Shown: positions 50,494 to 58,921 of the stretch, one piece after another
Position numbering within the stretch: position 1 is the stretch's first letter
How the letters are laid out: the number at the start of each line of letters is the position of its first letter
From: Kiloniellaceae bacterium
GTDB lineage: Bacteria; Pseudomonadota; Alphaproteobacteria; Kiloniellales; J153
Assembly (NCBI GenBank): GCA_021776135.1
Contig: JAJFGL010000008.1
Span: 36,596 to 100,595, forward strand
Direction of reading: 5' to 3'
DNA: 64,000 nucleotides
Made by a program: the position numbers and the translations under genes
The notes under the pieces: generated by a model
What the model was told of the DNA's origin: nothing
Seen by the model: the letters and a program-made list of their open reading frames with translations, nothing else
The model's database searches: none

Positions 50494-50536
50494 TTAGGGC
50501 CAGGGGGAAACTGGGGCCAGGGTATCTGGCCTCATG
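50494..50536 (-). promoter_or_regulatory. Candidate MocR/TauR-like operator (site 3, autoregulatory)
   Basis: On the minus strand CTGGCCCCAG (50520-50511) and CTGGCCCTAA (50503-50494) are direct repeats 17 bp apart. On the plus strand CTGGCCTCATG follows at 50526. These precede the regulator start at 50564 by 28-70 bp. Direct CTGGACYTAA repeats are what I recall for the R. capsulatus TauR site. Confidence 0.4.
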
Positions 50537-50563
50537 GGGCCAATGCCCACCTGGGTCCGGTGT

Positions 50564-52036
50564 ATGCGCGAGCTTATCTTTCCTGTTCGCCACGATGGCG
50601 AGCTTGGCCTTCAGGCCCAGATCAGGCGTCATCTGGTGGATGCCATACTGGCGGGGCATTTGCCGGCCGACAGTCCCTTGCCCTCCTGCCGGCGCATGGC
50701 GCAATCCCTCGGCGTATCCCGCAACACGGTGGTTTTGGCCTATCAGGCCCTGGCCGACGAGGGATTCCTGCTGTCGCGGGAGCGGGTTGGGTATTTCGTC
50801 AATGCCGAGATGTTTGACGAAGCGGTCCAACCCAAGGCCCAAGCCCAGGAACCGGCGGATATGGACGGCGGGGACGATTGGAGCCAACGGCTGCGCCTGC
50901 GTCCCTCGGACCAGGAACAGATCGTAAAGCCCACGAATTGGCGTCAATACCCCTATCCTTTTATCTACGGCCAGGCCGATCCCAACCTGTTTCCGGTCGC
51001 CGCCTGGCGTCTGTGCGCGCGCCAGGCCATGGCCGTGGAGGCCATCAAGCGGTGGAGCGAAGACCGCGTCGACGAGGACGATCCACGCTTGATCGAGGAA
51101 GTGCGCACCCGGGTTCTGCCGCGCCGGGGTATCCGGGCGGCGGCGGACGAAATCCTTATCACCATGGGCGCGCAGAATGCTCTGTACCTGATCGCGCGGC
51201 TGCTCGCCGGGCCCGGCACGACGGTGGGGGTCGAAAATCCGGGCTATGTGGACGCCCGTAATATTTTCGGTTTGACGGGCGCGCGGGTGCGCCCCATTCC
51301 GGTTGACCACGCGGGCATGGTGGTCGGTAAAGCCCTGCATCGCTGCAATTGCGTCTATGCGACGCCCAGTCACCAATCGCCGACCACGGTGACCATGCCC
51401 ATGGAACGCCGGGTGGCGTTGCTGGAAATTGCGGCCAAGCGAAATATTACCGTGATCGAGGACGACTACGAAGCCGAGGCTAACTTCGTCGGCTCGCCGA
51501 CCTCGGCCCTGAAATCCATGGACCGGGATCGAAGCGTCGTTTACCTGGGCTCCTTCTCCAAGAGCCTCGCGCCCGGTTTGCGGATCGGTTACATGGTCGC
51601 GCCGCCCGCTTTCATTAAGGAGGCGCGGATGCTGCGCCGCTTGATCCTGCGCCATCCGCCCTCGAACAACCAAAGAACCGTGGCCCTGTTCATTTCCGGG
51701 GGTTACTACGATGCCCTGGTCGGCCGGCTGCAACGGGTTTACCGCGGCCGCTGGGCGGCCATGGCCGAGGCGCTCAATACCTACCTGCCGGATTCGGCTT
51801 TGCCCCCGTCATTCGGCGGCACCAGTTATTGGGTGCGCGGGCCGGAAACCCTGGATGCCGGCGCCTTGGCGCAAAAGGCCCTGGAAAAGGGGATCGTCCT
51901 GGAGCCGGGGGCGATGTTCTTCCACGGCGGCAAGGCGCCTAAGAATTATTTCCGCCTCGGGTTTTCCGCCCTTCCATCCGAGAAAATACCGGAGGGAATC
52001 GAAACCCTGGCGAAAATAATTCGCGCCGAAGCTTAG
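50564..52036 (+). CDS. MocR-family (GntR-aminotransferase) transcriptional regulator, TauR-like
   Basis: A 490-residue fusion of a winged helix-turn-helix (about 1-75: LPSCRRMAQSLGVSRNTVVLAYQALADEGF) and a fold-type-I aminotransferase-like domain with the PLP lysine in YLGSFSKSLAPGLRIGY and ENPGYVDARN. MocR proteins sense PLP adducts of amines. TauR of Rhodobacter, which activates taurine genes, is one. Its place between the aminotransferase and xsc operon makes a taurine-type sensor likely. The start at 50564 (MRELIFPVRH) is chosen because the 10 residues before it look non-conserved. Confidence 0.88.
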   Translation: MRELIFPVRHDGELGLQAQIRRHLVDAILAGHLPADSPLPSCRRMAQSLGVSRNTVVLAYQALADEGFLLSRERVGYFVNAEMFDEAVQPKAQAQEPADMDGGDDWSQRLRLRPSDQEQIVKPTNWRQYPYPFIYGQADPNLFPVAAWRLCARQAMAVEAIKRWSEDRVDEDDPRLIEEVRTRVLPRRGIRAAADEILITMGAQNALYLIARLLAGPGTTVGVENPGYVDARNIFGLTGARVRPIPVDHAGMVVGKALHRCNCVYATPSHQSPTTVTMPMERRVALLEIAAKRNITVIEDDYEAEANFVGSPTSALKSMDRDRSVVYLGSFSKSLAPGLRIGYMVAPPAFIKEARMLRRLILRHPPSNNQRTVALFISGGYYDALVGRLQRVYRGRWAAMAEALNTYLPDSALPPSFGGTSYWVRGPETLDAGALAQKALEKGIVLEPGAMFFHGGKAPKNYFRLGFSALPSEKIPEGIETLAKIIRAEA

Positions 52037-53217
52037 GTTTTTTCGAGCGTGTGGCGGGCGATGACCAGCTCTTCATCGGTGGGAATGACCCAGGCCGTTA
52101 CCGGCTTCGCGGGATCGGTCAAGCAAGGGCCGTGCCGGGCGTTCGCGGCTTGGTCGAGCTCAATGCCCAGCCAGCGCGCGCCGGCGCAGACCGTGGCGCG
52201 GACCGGCGCCGCGTTCTCGCCCACGCCGCCCGTGAAGACCAAGGCGTCCAGCCCCCCCAAGGCGGCGGCCAGGGACCCCATCTCGCGCCCGATACGGGTG
52301 CAATACAGCTCGACCGCCTCGGCCGCCTCGGGCCTTGTGGAGGCCAGCAGGGTGCGCATGTCGCCGCTGATTCCCGACACGCCGAGCAAGCCGGAGCGGT
52401 CGTAGAGAAGCGTGCTCAAGGCCGCCGCGTCGAGCCCTTCACTGTCCAGCAAGTACAACAGCACGCCGGGATCGAGCGCGCCGCAGCGGGTGCCCATAAT
52501 CAGGCCGTCCAGGGTCGAGAAACCCATGGTGGTGGCGATGCTCCGGCCATCCAGGATCGCGCACATGCTGGCGCCGTTACCCAAGTGGGCGACAATCAAG
52601 CGGCGCGGCAAGACCTTGCCCGGAACCGCTTGGGCGAGGGCGCCCACGACATATTCGTAAGACAGGCCGTGAAAACCGTAACGGCGCAACCCCGCCTCCC
52701 CGTAGGCGCGCGGCAGGGCCAGCCGGGTCGCGCAAGGGGGCTGCGTGGCGTGAAAGGCGGTGTCGAAGCAGGCGACCTGCGGCATGTCCGGCCGCCGCTT
52801 GGAAAGCGCCTCTATGGCGGCCAGGTTGTGCGGCATGTGAAGCGGGGCGAGAGGGGCGATCCCGGCCAGCTTTTCCATGACCGCCGCCGTGACCCTTTGG
52901 GGGCCACTGAAATGGGTGCCGCCATGGACCACGCGGTGCCCGGCGGCCACGATCCGCGTATCCGCGTTGTCCCGCTCGAACCAGTCCAGCAGCAGCTCCA
53001 GAGCCCCGGCATGGTCCCGCGCGCGGCGCAGCTCCGACTCGCCGGGGGGGTGGGAAAAGCCCGCGCCGGGCAGATTGTGGAGCCGTAACGCCGGCGCGCC
53101 GTCAAGACGCTCGATTTGGCCGCGAAGCAGCGGCACGGGATCGCCTTTGGACGCCACGAAAAGCGCGAACTTCAAGGAGGAAGAACCGGCGTTGAGGACC
53201 ATGACCGCGTCGCGCAC
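52033..53217 (-). CDS. ackA: Acetate kinase
   Basis: Converts acetyl phosphate and ADP to acetate and ATP. 394 residues: VLNAGSSSLKFALF, GHRVVHGG, CFDTAFH, RRYGFHGLSYEYV and VFTGGVGENA are all present. It is last in xsc-tauE-ackA, 19 bp after tauE, and its 3' end overlaps the convergent regulator gene by 4 bp. Acetyl phosphate from Xsc would give one ATP directly. Phosphotransacetylase, the more usual partner of xsc, is not in the window. Confidence 0.95.
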   Translation of the reverse strand: MRDAVMVLNAGSSSLKFALFVASKGDPVPLLRGQIERLDGAPALRLHNLPGAGFSHPPGESELRRARDHAGALELLLDWFERDNADTRIVAAGHRVVHGGTHFSGPQRVTAAVMEKLAGIAPLAPLHMPHNLAAIEALSKRRPDMPQVACFDTAFHATQPPCATRLALPRAYGEAGLRRYGFHGLSYEYVVGALAQAVPGKVLPRRLIVAHLGNGASMCAILDGRSIATTMGFSTLDGLIMGTRCGALDPGVLLYLLDSEGLDAAALSTLLYDRSGLLGVSGISGDMRTLLASTRPEAAEAVELYCTRIGREMGSLAAALGGLDALVFTGGVGENAAPVRATVCAGARWLGIELDQAANARHGPCLTDPAKPVTAWVIPTDEELVIARHTLEKT

Positions 53218-53236
53218 GAGATTATTCCTAACTATT

Positions 53237-53986
53237 TCAGGCCAGTAAGGCGCGAGCCAGAACCGCCAAGGAAAGCAGGGCGAGTAAAACTACCACGAAT
53301 CGGCGGAACGTCGCTGGCGGAGTGTGGAGAAAGCGCCGCTTTCCCAGGGCGATGCCGATCAGGACCGGGCCGGCGAGCAGGGCCGCCAGGACCAACGCCT
53401 CCTGGGTCACGAGGCCCTTGGCGCCGGCCATGCCAAGCCCCATGACATCCAGCACGAACAGAAAGGCGATCAGGGAGGCGCGCGATACCGCGGCCGGCGC
53501 CGGGCCGGAAAAATAAAACAGAATCACCGGCGGCCCGCCGATTCCGGTCCAACCGTTCAGCAGGCCGGAAGCCGCGCCGGTACAGGCGGCGGGCAGGGGG
53601 CCCGGTATGGACTTGAGCGCGAAACCGCGCGCCATCAGGACGGTCGCGGTCAGCACCACCAGGGCGATGGCCACCCGCACCGGGTCCGGCGGCAGGCTGG
53701 CCAGCAGGTAAAGCCCGGCCGGCAATCCCAGGACCGCGCCCAGGAACAGCCAGCGCAGCGAACCCCAATCGGCCTGCCGCCAGACACCGGGCAGCAAGCC
53801 AACGCCGGCCACCAGTTCCAGCATGAACACGGCGGGCACCACCAGGACCGGCGGCAAGACAAGGGACATACCGCTGATCCAGATGAGCGACGACCCGAAA
53901 CCGCTATAGCCGCGCACGAAAGCGCCAATCGATACGGCTGCGATGGAAACCGTTATGGCCAGTGGGTCTAGGGCCACGGTGCCCAA
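53237..53986 (-). CDS. tauE: TauE/SafE-family sulfite or sulfonate exporter
   Basis: A 249-residue inner-membrane protein with about seven helices and the family features RGYSGFGSSLIWISGMSLVLPP near the N terminus and GLLNGWTGIGGPPVILFYFS in the second half (each repeat carrying the G-x-x-G-x-GGP-like turn). Located 6 bp after xsc, it most likely exports the sulfite released by sulfoacetaldehyde cleavage, as proposed for TauE in taurine operons. Confidence 0.88.
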   Translation of the reverse strand: MGTVALDPLAITVSIAAVSIGAFVRGYSGFGSSLIWISGMSLVLPPVLVVPAVFMLELVAGVGLLPGVWRQADWGSLRWLFLGAVLGLPAGLYLLASLPPDPVRVAIALVVLTATVLMARGFALKSIPGPLPAACTGAASGLLNGWTGIGGPPVILFYFSGPAPAAVSRASLIAFLFVLDVMGLGMAGAKGLVTQEALVLAALLAGPVLIGIALGKRRFLHTPPATFRRFVVVLLALLSLAVLARALLA

Positions 53987-53992
53987 GGTTAA

Positions 53993-55747
53993 TTAGGGCG
54001 TCACATAATCCTTGTACTTGTCGAGCAGGCGGATCGGCTTGCTCAAGGCGTCGCGGCGGAAGGGGTCGCCCAGTTCGCGGCTGCACATGACTTCCAGGAT
54101 CGTGGTCTTGCCCTGTTTTTGCGCATCGCAAGCCTTGTCGAGGGCCTCGCCCACGTCGCCCAGGTGGTTCACGACCACGCCCTCGGCGCCCATGGATCGG
54201 GCGATCTCGGCGAAGCTGGGGTTCTTCAGGTTCACGCCCAGGAAGCGGGTGTCGTAGAAGTCCACCTGGTTCTTTTTCTCCGCCCCCCATTGCCGGTTGT
54301 GGAAGACAACGGCGGTTACGGGGATTTCCTCGCGCACGCAGGTCAGTATCTCGCCGAAGCTCATGCCCCAGGCGCCGTCGCCCACATAGGCAACCGCCGG
54401 CCGGTCGGGGGCCGCGACCTTGGCGCCGATGACGGTCGGAAAGGCATAGCCGCAGTTGCCGAAGCTCATGGCGGCGAAGAAGCTGTTCGGCTTGTTGAAG
54501 CGCAGGTAGCTGTTCGACACCGAGCAGATGTTGCCGATATCGGTCGAGACCATGGCGTTGGACGGCAGGGCCTTCTCCAACTCGCGCAGCATTTGCCTCG
54601 GGTGCATGAGTTCGGGATCCTCGGCGCAGACTTCCTGGCTCCAGGCGTCCTTTTCGCTCGCCCAGCCGTCCAGTTCGGACTCCCAGGCCGCCTTCTGGGT
54701 TTCGATTTCGTCCATACGCGCCGGGGCATTGGCCCGGCACGCCATTTCCCGGTTCTGCAAGCGGTCGAGCAATGCCACGGCGGCGGCCTTGGCGTCGCCG
54801 CACACGCCGACGCCGATCTTTTTGACCAGGCCGAGCATGCGGTGATCGGTATCGACCTGGATGATCTTGGCGCCCTTGGGCCAGTAGTCCATCTCGTACT
54901 GGGGCAGGGTGCCGAAGGGGCCGAGGCGGGTGCCCAGGGCCAGGACCACATCGGCCTGGGCGATGAGCTTCATGCCCGCCTTGGAGCCCTGATAGCCCAG
55001 AGACCCGCACCACAGGGGATGCTCCGCCGGGAAGGAATCGTTGTGCAGGTAGGAGTTGACCACCGGCGCCTTGAGATGCTCCGCCAGGGCGATGCATTCC
55101 TCGACCCCGCCGGCGAAGACCACGCCGCCGCCCGAGACGATGACCGGGAACTTGGCTCCGGCGAGCAGGCTGGCGGCCTCGTCGAGGCTGCCTTCGCCGC
55201 CGGCGCCGCGCTCGACCGGCCGGGGGCCGGCGATCTCGACGTCCACTTCGCCGTAAAAATGATCGCGCGGGATGTTGAGCTGCGCCGGGCCGCGCTCCGC
55301 CATGGCCATGTCGAAGCAGCGGCCTGTGGTTTCGGCCATGCGGCCGGGGCTGGTCACATGGCCCTGGTACTTGGTGATCTTGGAAAAGATCGGCAGTTGC
55401 TCGGTCTCCTGAAAGCCGCCCAGGCCCATGGTCTGGGACCCGGTCTCGGGGGTGATCGCCACCACAGGGGTATGGGCCCAGTAGGCGGCGGCGATGGCGG
55501 TCACGAAATTGGTGATCCCCGGCCCGTTCTGGCCGATGCAGACGCCGTGGCGGCCGCTGACCCGCGCATAGCCGTCGGCCATGTGGGCCGAGCCTTGTTC
55601 ATGCACCGTGGGGATAAAGCGGATCCCGGCGGCGGGGAAAATATCCAGGGCATCCATGTAGGCGGAGCCCACGATCCCGAAAACTTCGGTCACGCCCTGG
55701 GCGGCCAGGGTTTCCACGAAAGCCTCGCTAGACGTCATGCGGGTCAT
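53993..55747 (-). CDS. xsc: Sulfoacetaldehyde acetyltransferase
   Basis: ThDP enzyme that phosphorolyses sulfoacetaldehyde to acetyl phosphate and sulfite. 584 residues. The N-terminal Pyr domain has the catalytic Glu in VHEQGSAHMADGYARVSG and IGQNGPGITNFVTA. The C-terminal PP domain has the ThDP/Mg motif YVGDGAWGMSFGEILT...HNRQWGAEKKNQ. Sequence is Xsc-like throughout rather than acetolactate-synthase-like. AAAGGA 8 nt before 55747 supports the first ATG. It heads the operon with tauE and ackA and is the firmest marker for organosulfonate use here. Confidence 0.95.
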   Translation of the reverse strand: MTRMTSSEAFVETLAAQGVTEVFGIVGSAYMDALDIFPAAGIRFIPTVHEQGSAHMADGYARVSGRHGVCIGQNGPGITNFVTAIAAAYWAHTPVVAITPETGSQTMGLGGFQETEQLPIFSKITKYQGHVTSPGRMAETTGRCFDMAMAERGPAQLNIPRDHFYGEVDVEIAGPRPVERGAGGEGSLDEAASLLAGAKFPVIVSGGGVVFAGGVEECIALAEHLKAPVVNSYLHNDSFPAEHPLWCGSLGYQGSKAGMKLIAQADVVLALGTRLGPFGTLPQYEMDYWPKGAKIIQVDTDHRMLGLVKKIGVGVCGDAKAAAVALLDRLQNREMACRANAPARMDEIETQKAAWESELDGWASEKDAWSQEVCAEDPELMHPRQMLRELEKALPSNAMVSTDIGNICSVSNSYLRFNKPNSFFAAMSFGNCGYAFPTVIGAKVAAPDRPAVAYVGDGAWGMSFGEILTCVREEIPVTAVVFHNRQWGAEKKNQVDFYDTRFLGVNLKNPSFAEIARSMGAEGVVVNHLGDVGEALDKACDAQKQGKTTILEVMCSRELGDPFRRDALSKPIRLLDKYKDYVTP

Positions 55748-55830
55748 GGCCGGTTCCTTTCTCGTGCAAGCAATATGAAGGTCTCACACCCAGGCCGGGG
55801 CCATGGGAGCGTGTCGGTGGCATGTTAGCG

Positions 55831-55879
55831 TTTGGGCCAAGACTGAAAAGAGCCAGATGGAAATCGCCTGTAGGGCCAG
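55831..55879 (-). promoter_or_regulatory. Candidate MocR/TauR-like operator (site 4, xsc promoter)
   Basis: On the minus strand, in the direction of xsc: CTGGCCCTAC (55879-55870), CTGGCTCTTT (55856-55847) and TTGGCCCAAA (55840-55831), spaced 23 and 16 bp. They lie 84-132 bp upstream of the xsc ATG and directly beside repeat R4. Confidence 0.35.
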
Positions 55880-55880
55880 G

Positions 55881-56148
55881 CTAGAGCGTTTTCCGATCAT
55901 ACGGACCCACTCGACCGGTAGTTCGCGTCTGCTGGCTAGGCGCGGGCCGCGCCGCGGTCTTCACGACCGCAAGCGGCCCGCAACGACGTCCAGCGGGCGC
56001 GAACTACCGGCCTGCGGTGGGCCATATCCGCTCATCGGCGTCGCTCCGCCGCTTGCCCGATGCCCCGCATCGCGCGGCGCGGTGCAGCTTAGCCAAGTGA
56101 ACGGATCTGGCCCATCGAGTGGGTTCGTATGATCGGAAAACGCTCTAG
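55881..56148. repeat. 268-bp element with 34-bp terminal inverted repeats (R4)
   Basis: CTAGAGCGTTTTCCGATCAT... (55881-55914) and its complement (56115-56148) agree at 33 of 34 positions. Inside, CCGGTAGTTCGCGTCTGCTGG (55915-55935) pairs with CCAGCGGGCGCGAACTACCGG (55990-56010), two mismatches. No transposase or convincing ORF is present; the 109-residue track ORF across it is spurious. This resembles a miniature inverted-repeat element, and it lies between divergent xsc and the dehydrogenase gene, filling most of the 469-bp gap. Confidence 0.88.
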
Positions 56149-56216
56149 GCCTTGCCTCTTAGTCTGGGCCGGGTATCCTCATTCATAACTCCCGACGACA
56201 AACAGGTAAGGCAGCC

Positions 56217-57086
56217 ATGACTAAAGTCGCGTTCATCGGTCTCGGCGTCATGGGCTATCCCATGGCGGGTCATCTTCAAAATAAAGGTCACCAGGTGACC
56301 GTCTATAACCGCACCGCCGCCAAGGCGGAGAAATGGGCGGCGGAATTCGGCGGCGCCATAGCCAAGACGCCGCGCGCGGCGGCCGAGGGCGCGGATATCG
56401 CCTTCACCATGGTCGGTAACGACGACGATGTGCGCGCCGTGGTGCTGGGGGAGGAGGGCGCTTTCGCCGGCTTGGCCGAGGGCAAGATCCTGGTCGATCA
56501 CACCACCGCCTCCGCCGATGTGGCGCGTGAGATATACGCCATCGGCAAGGAGCAGGGCATCGCGACCCTCGACGGCCCGGTGTCGGGCGGCGAGGCGGGG
56601 GCCGTGAACGGCGTTTTGACGGTCATGTGCGGCGGCGGCGGGGCGCCCTTCGATACCGTCAAGCCGGTCATCGACAGCTATGCCAGGGCTTGCACGCTTC
56701 TGGGCGGACCAGGCGCGGGGCAGTTGACCAAGATGGTCAATCAGCTTTGCATCGCCGGCTTGCTTCAGGGCCTGTCCGAAGCCATGAATTTCGGCCAGCG
56801 GGCCGGACTGGACATGCCGGCCGTGATCGAGGTGATCGCCAAGGGCGCGGCCGGATCCTGGCAGATGGAAAACCGCGCCCCGACCATGTGCGAGGGCAAA
56901 TACGATTTCGGTTTCGCGGTCGATTGGATGCGCAAGGATCTGGGAATCTGCCTGGCCGAGGCCAAGCGCAACGGCGCCCGCCTGCCGATGGCGGCCCTGG
57001 TCGATCAGTTCTACGCCCAGGTCCAGGCCCGCGGCGGTCAACGCTGGGATACCTCCAGCCTCATGCACTTGCTGGCGAACGATTGA
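56217..57086 (+). CDS. 3-hydroxyisobutyrate-dehydrogenase-family reductase
   Basis: NAD(P)-dependent beta-hydroxyacid dehydrogenase of 289 residues. N-terminal Rossmann motif KVAFIGLGVMGYPMAGHL, substrate-binding DGPVSGGEAGAVNG, and the catalytic lysine in GQLTKMVNQ. It could act on 3-hydroxyisobutyrate, tartronate semialdehyde, or in this setting succinic or sulfo-aldehydes (the family includes sulfolactaldehyde reductases). Substrate not assignable from sequence. It is divergent from xsc across R4. Confidence 0.88.
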   Translation: MTKVAFIGLGVMGYPMAGHLQNKGHQVTVYNRTAAKAEKWAAEFGGAIAKTPRAAAEGADIAFTMVGNDDDVRAVVLGEEGAFAGLAEGKILVDHTTASADVAREIYAIGKEQGIATLDGPVSGGEAGAVNGVLTVMCGGGGAPFDTVKPVIDSYARACTLLGGPGAGQLTKMVNQLCIAGLLQGLSEAMNFGQRAGLDMPAVIEVIAKGAAGSWQMENRAPTMCEGKYDFGFAVDWMRKDLGICLAEAKRNGARLPMAALVDQFYAQVQARGGQRWDTSSLMHLLAND

Positions 57087-57205
57087 CGCGGCAAGCCTGG
57101 GCGTGAGAGGGCTTCATTATTCTTAGCCGTCGCCCAGGAACTCGATCCGGGATTGCCCAATATATCTTCGCGGACCCGCCCGAAGAGGATCTTGGCACCG
57201 CTAAC

Positions 57206-57305
57206 CCCCCACCCCAACCCTCCCCCTCAAGGGGGGAGGGAGAAAAAAGACAGGGCGCTTCATCTCTCTCCCTCCCCCTTGGATGGGGGAGGGGCGGGGT
57301 GGGGG
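57206..57305. repeat. Palindromic repeat family R2, copy c
   Basis: Arms CCCCCACCCCAACCCTCCCCC (57206-57226) and GGGGGAGGGGCGGGGTGGGGG (57285-57305), two mismatches. The outside flank TGACGGCCTCGCCAAGCC resembles the flank of copy b (TGACAACCGCGCCAAGTG), so c has the orientation of b. It lies in a 400-bp gap whose only other content is the candidate operator and leader of the next gene. Confidence 0.9.
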
Positions 57306-57377
57306 TGACGGCCTCGCCAAGCCTTCACGGCATTCGAAGACGCGCCGCTTTTCTGTGTCGATAACTTCGCGGGAAGC

Positions 57378-57410
57378 TTGGCCTCACCGATAGGAAGTAT
57401 CTGGCCCTAA
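57378..57410 (+). promoter_or_regulatory. Candidate MocR/TauR-like operator (site 5)
   Basis: TTGGCCTCAC (57378-57387) and CTGGCCCTAA (57401-57410), 23 bp apart, the same spacing as two boxes before xsc. The second box is identical to one in front of the regulator gene. Seventy-seven bp before the exported MBL protein's ATG. Confidence 0.35.
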
Positions 57411-57486
57411 TCTGCATGTCTCCCTAAGCTGTAGGCTCTTAGTGGGGGAAAGGGGTTTCGTCTCATTAAATATCAGGGAGGATGCA

Positions 57487-58410
57487 ATGAAGAAGGCATG
57501 TTCAATGCTAGGTTACCTGCTGGCGGCAGCGGGAATTTTTGGGATGGCGTCAACGGCCGGCCATGCCCAGTCCAATTCTTGGACCTTCACCGAAAACAAC
57601 AACAACGTCATCAAGGCGCAACGCGACGGCGGCGTCATGGCCGATTCGGGCGAGGTCAAGATCGATTTCTTCGGCCACATGGCCTTCCGGGTCGTCTCGC
57701 CGCGCGGCACTTCGATTATGATCGACCCCTGGCGCAACGATCCTTCCGGGTATTGGGGCGTTTGGTTTCCGAATGAGTTCCCCGCCGTGCCGGTCGACAT
57801 GGTGCTCTCCACCCACGCCCATTTCGATCACGATGCGGTTTACAAGCCCCACGCCAGCATGGTGCTGGAGCGCCTGGGCGGCGATTTCGCCCTTGGCGAC
57901 GTGAAGGTCACCGGCCTGGCGGACAAGCATATGTGCGCGGCCAAGGGCTGGTACAAATGGACCGACGCGGCGGCGGAATTCGCCCAGGATTTCTGCCCCC
58001 CGGATAACTTCATGCACATGGATAACTATATCCAGGTGGTGGAAACCGGCGGCTTGAGAATCGCCCACTGGGGCGATAACCGGCCCAACCCGGCCGATCA
58101 TGTCATGGCCAAGTTGCAGAACGTGGACGTTTTGATCCTCACCATAGACGGGTCGCAGCATATCTTGAGCTACGGCGACATCGCTGATGCCATCGCCAAC
58201 ATCAAGCCGAAGATCGTGATCCCCGGCCACTACTACACCAAGGGCGCGTCCAGCGTTCTGACCACCTTGAGCGACGCCGAGGATTGGGTAAGCAAGCAGT
58301 CCGATGTCGTCAGGCTGACAAACTCAAGCCTGAGCTTGAAGGCGAGCGAGGTCAAAAAAATGACCGGCACCAGCGTCTATTATTTCGGCGCCAACTTCAC
58401 CACCGAATAA
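57487..58410 (+). CDS. Exported metallo-beta-lactamase-superfamily protein (UlaG-like)
   Basis: A 307-residue periplasmic or secreted hydrolase. Signal peptide MKKACSMLGYLLAAAGIFGMASTAGHAQ with an A-H-A type cleavage site. The domain has VKIDFFGHMAFRVVSPRG, IMIDPWRNDP, the metal motif STHAHFDHDAV, HWGDNR and VIPGHYYTKG. The IDPW and GHYY segments suit UlaG/L-ascorbate-lactonase-like members. The start at 57487 has GGAGG 5 nt upstream. Function unknown; a shared upstream motif links it tentatively to the sulfonate genes. Confidence 0.82.
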   Translation: MKKACSMLGYLLAAAGIFGMASTAGHAQSNSWTFTENNNNVIKAQRDGGVMADSGEVKIDFFGHMAFRVVSPRGTSIMIDPWRNDPSGYWGVWFPNEFPAVPVDMVLSTHAHFDHDAVYKPHASMVLERLGGDFALGDVKVTGLADKHMCAAKGWYKWTDAAAEFAQDFCPPDNFMHMDNYIQVVETGGLRIAHWGDNRPNPADHVMAKLQNVDVLILTIDGSQHILSYGDIADAIANIKPKIVIPGHYYTKGASSVLTTLSDAEDWVSKQSDVVRLTNSSLSLKASEVKKMTGTSVYYFGANFTTE

Positions 58411-58424
58411 GCGGACGAAATAAA

Positions 58425-58455
58425 TGAGGGCCGGCGAAACACCCGGCCCTCATTT
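58425..58455 (+). terminator. Rho-independent terminator after the MBL gene
   Basis: TGAGGGCCGG / CCGGCCCTCA (10-bp perfect stem, 8-nt loop) followed by TTTAA, 15 bp after the stop codon. Confidence 0.85.
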
Positions 58456-58645
58456 AAACGGGGAAAAACTGATTGAACAGCGCCGGCCGTCTGGCAGGGT
58501 GCGATAACAGGCATCGGGATGGTTCGGCCGATCGATGCGGAAACGCACATGAGAGGGCAGGGGATCAACTCTGCGAATAGCTGTGCTTCTGCCGGCCGGC
58601 GTCGTTGTAATCGACGTGGCGATCGTCGAAGCCGTAGCGGTCTAA

Positions 58646-58807
58646 ATGCAGAAAAAGATCATCCGAGACTTCATCAGCGGCGACGGGCGAAAGAAGGTGG
58701 ATGGCTGGTTACCGCACTACATGGCGTTCCCGTTTAAGGCCTACACGAAGGGCGGCGGGGGACGGCTCACCGACAATACGGCCCGCATTAAGTCGCTGAT
58801 TTCCTGA
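58646..58807 (+). CDS. Possible 53-residue ORF, unrecognised
   Basis: ATG at 58646 opens MQKKIIRDFISGDGRKKVDG and runs to TGA at 58805, below the track's length cut. It is followed by a terminator-like hairpin. No Shine-Dalgarno and no family signature are seen, and it may be the tail of a lost gene. The rest of the 511-bp gap (58411-58921) holds two hairpins and nothing else recognisable. Confidence 0.25.
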   Translation: MQKKIIRDFISGDGRKKVDGWLPHYMAFPFKAYTKGGGGRLTDNTARIKSLIS

Positions 58808-58829
58808 AACCGGTGGCGGTAGGCGGGAG

Positions 58830-58860
58830 CGGCCCTCTCACCCGAACGGGAGGGCCGTTT
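58830..58860 (+). terminator. Terminator-like hairpin
   Basis: CGGCCCTC (58830-58837) and GAGGGCCG (58850-58857) form an 8-bp stem followed by TTT on the plus strand, 23 bp after the small ORF. Confidence 0.6.
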
Positions 58861-58921
58861 CCGGCCCAAAGTTGCCTGTCGTCGCGTTCGCGACGAACGA
58901 CCTTTTCTCCCCTCATCTTGT

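Noticed and set aside
54119-55828. 569-residue plus-strand ORF opposite xsc
   Set aside because: Shadow of xsc; no ribosome site, no recognisable domain, and xsc motifs are complete on the other strand.
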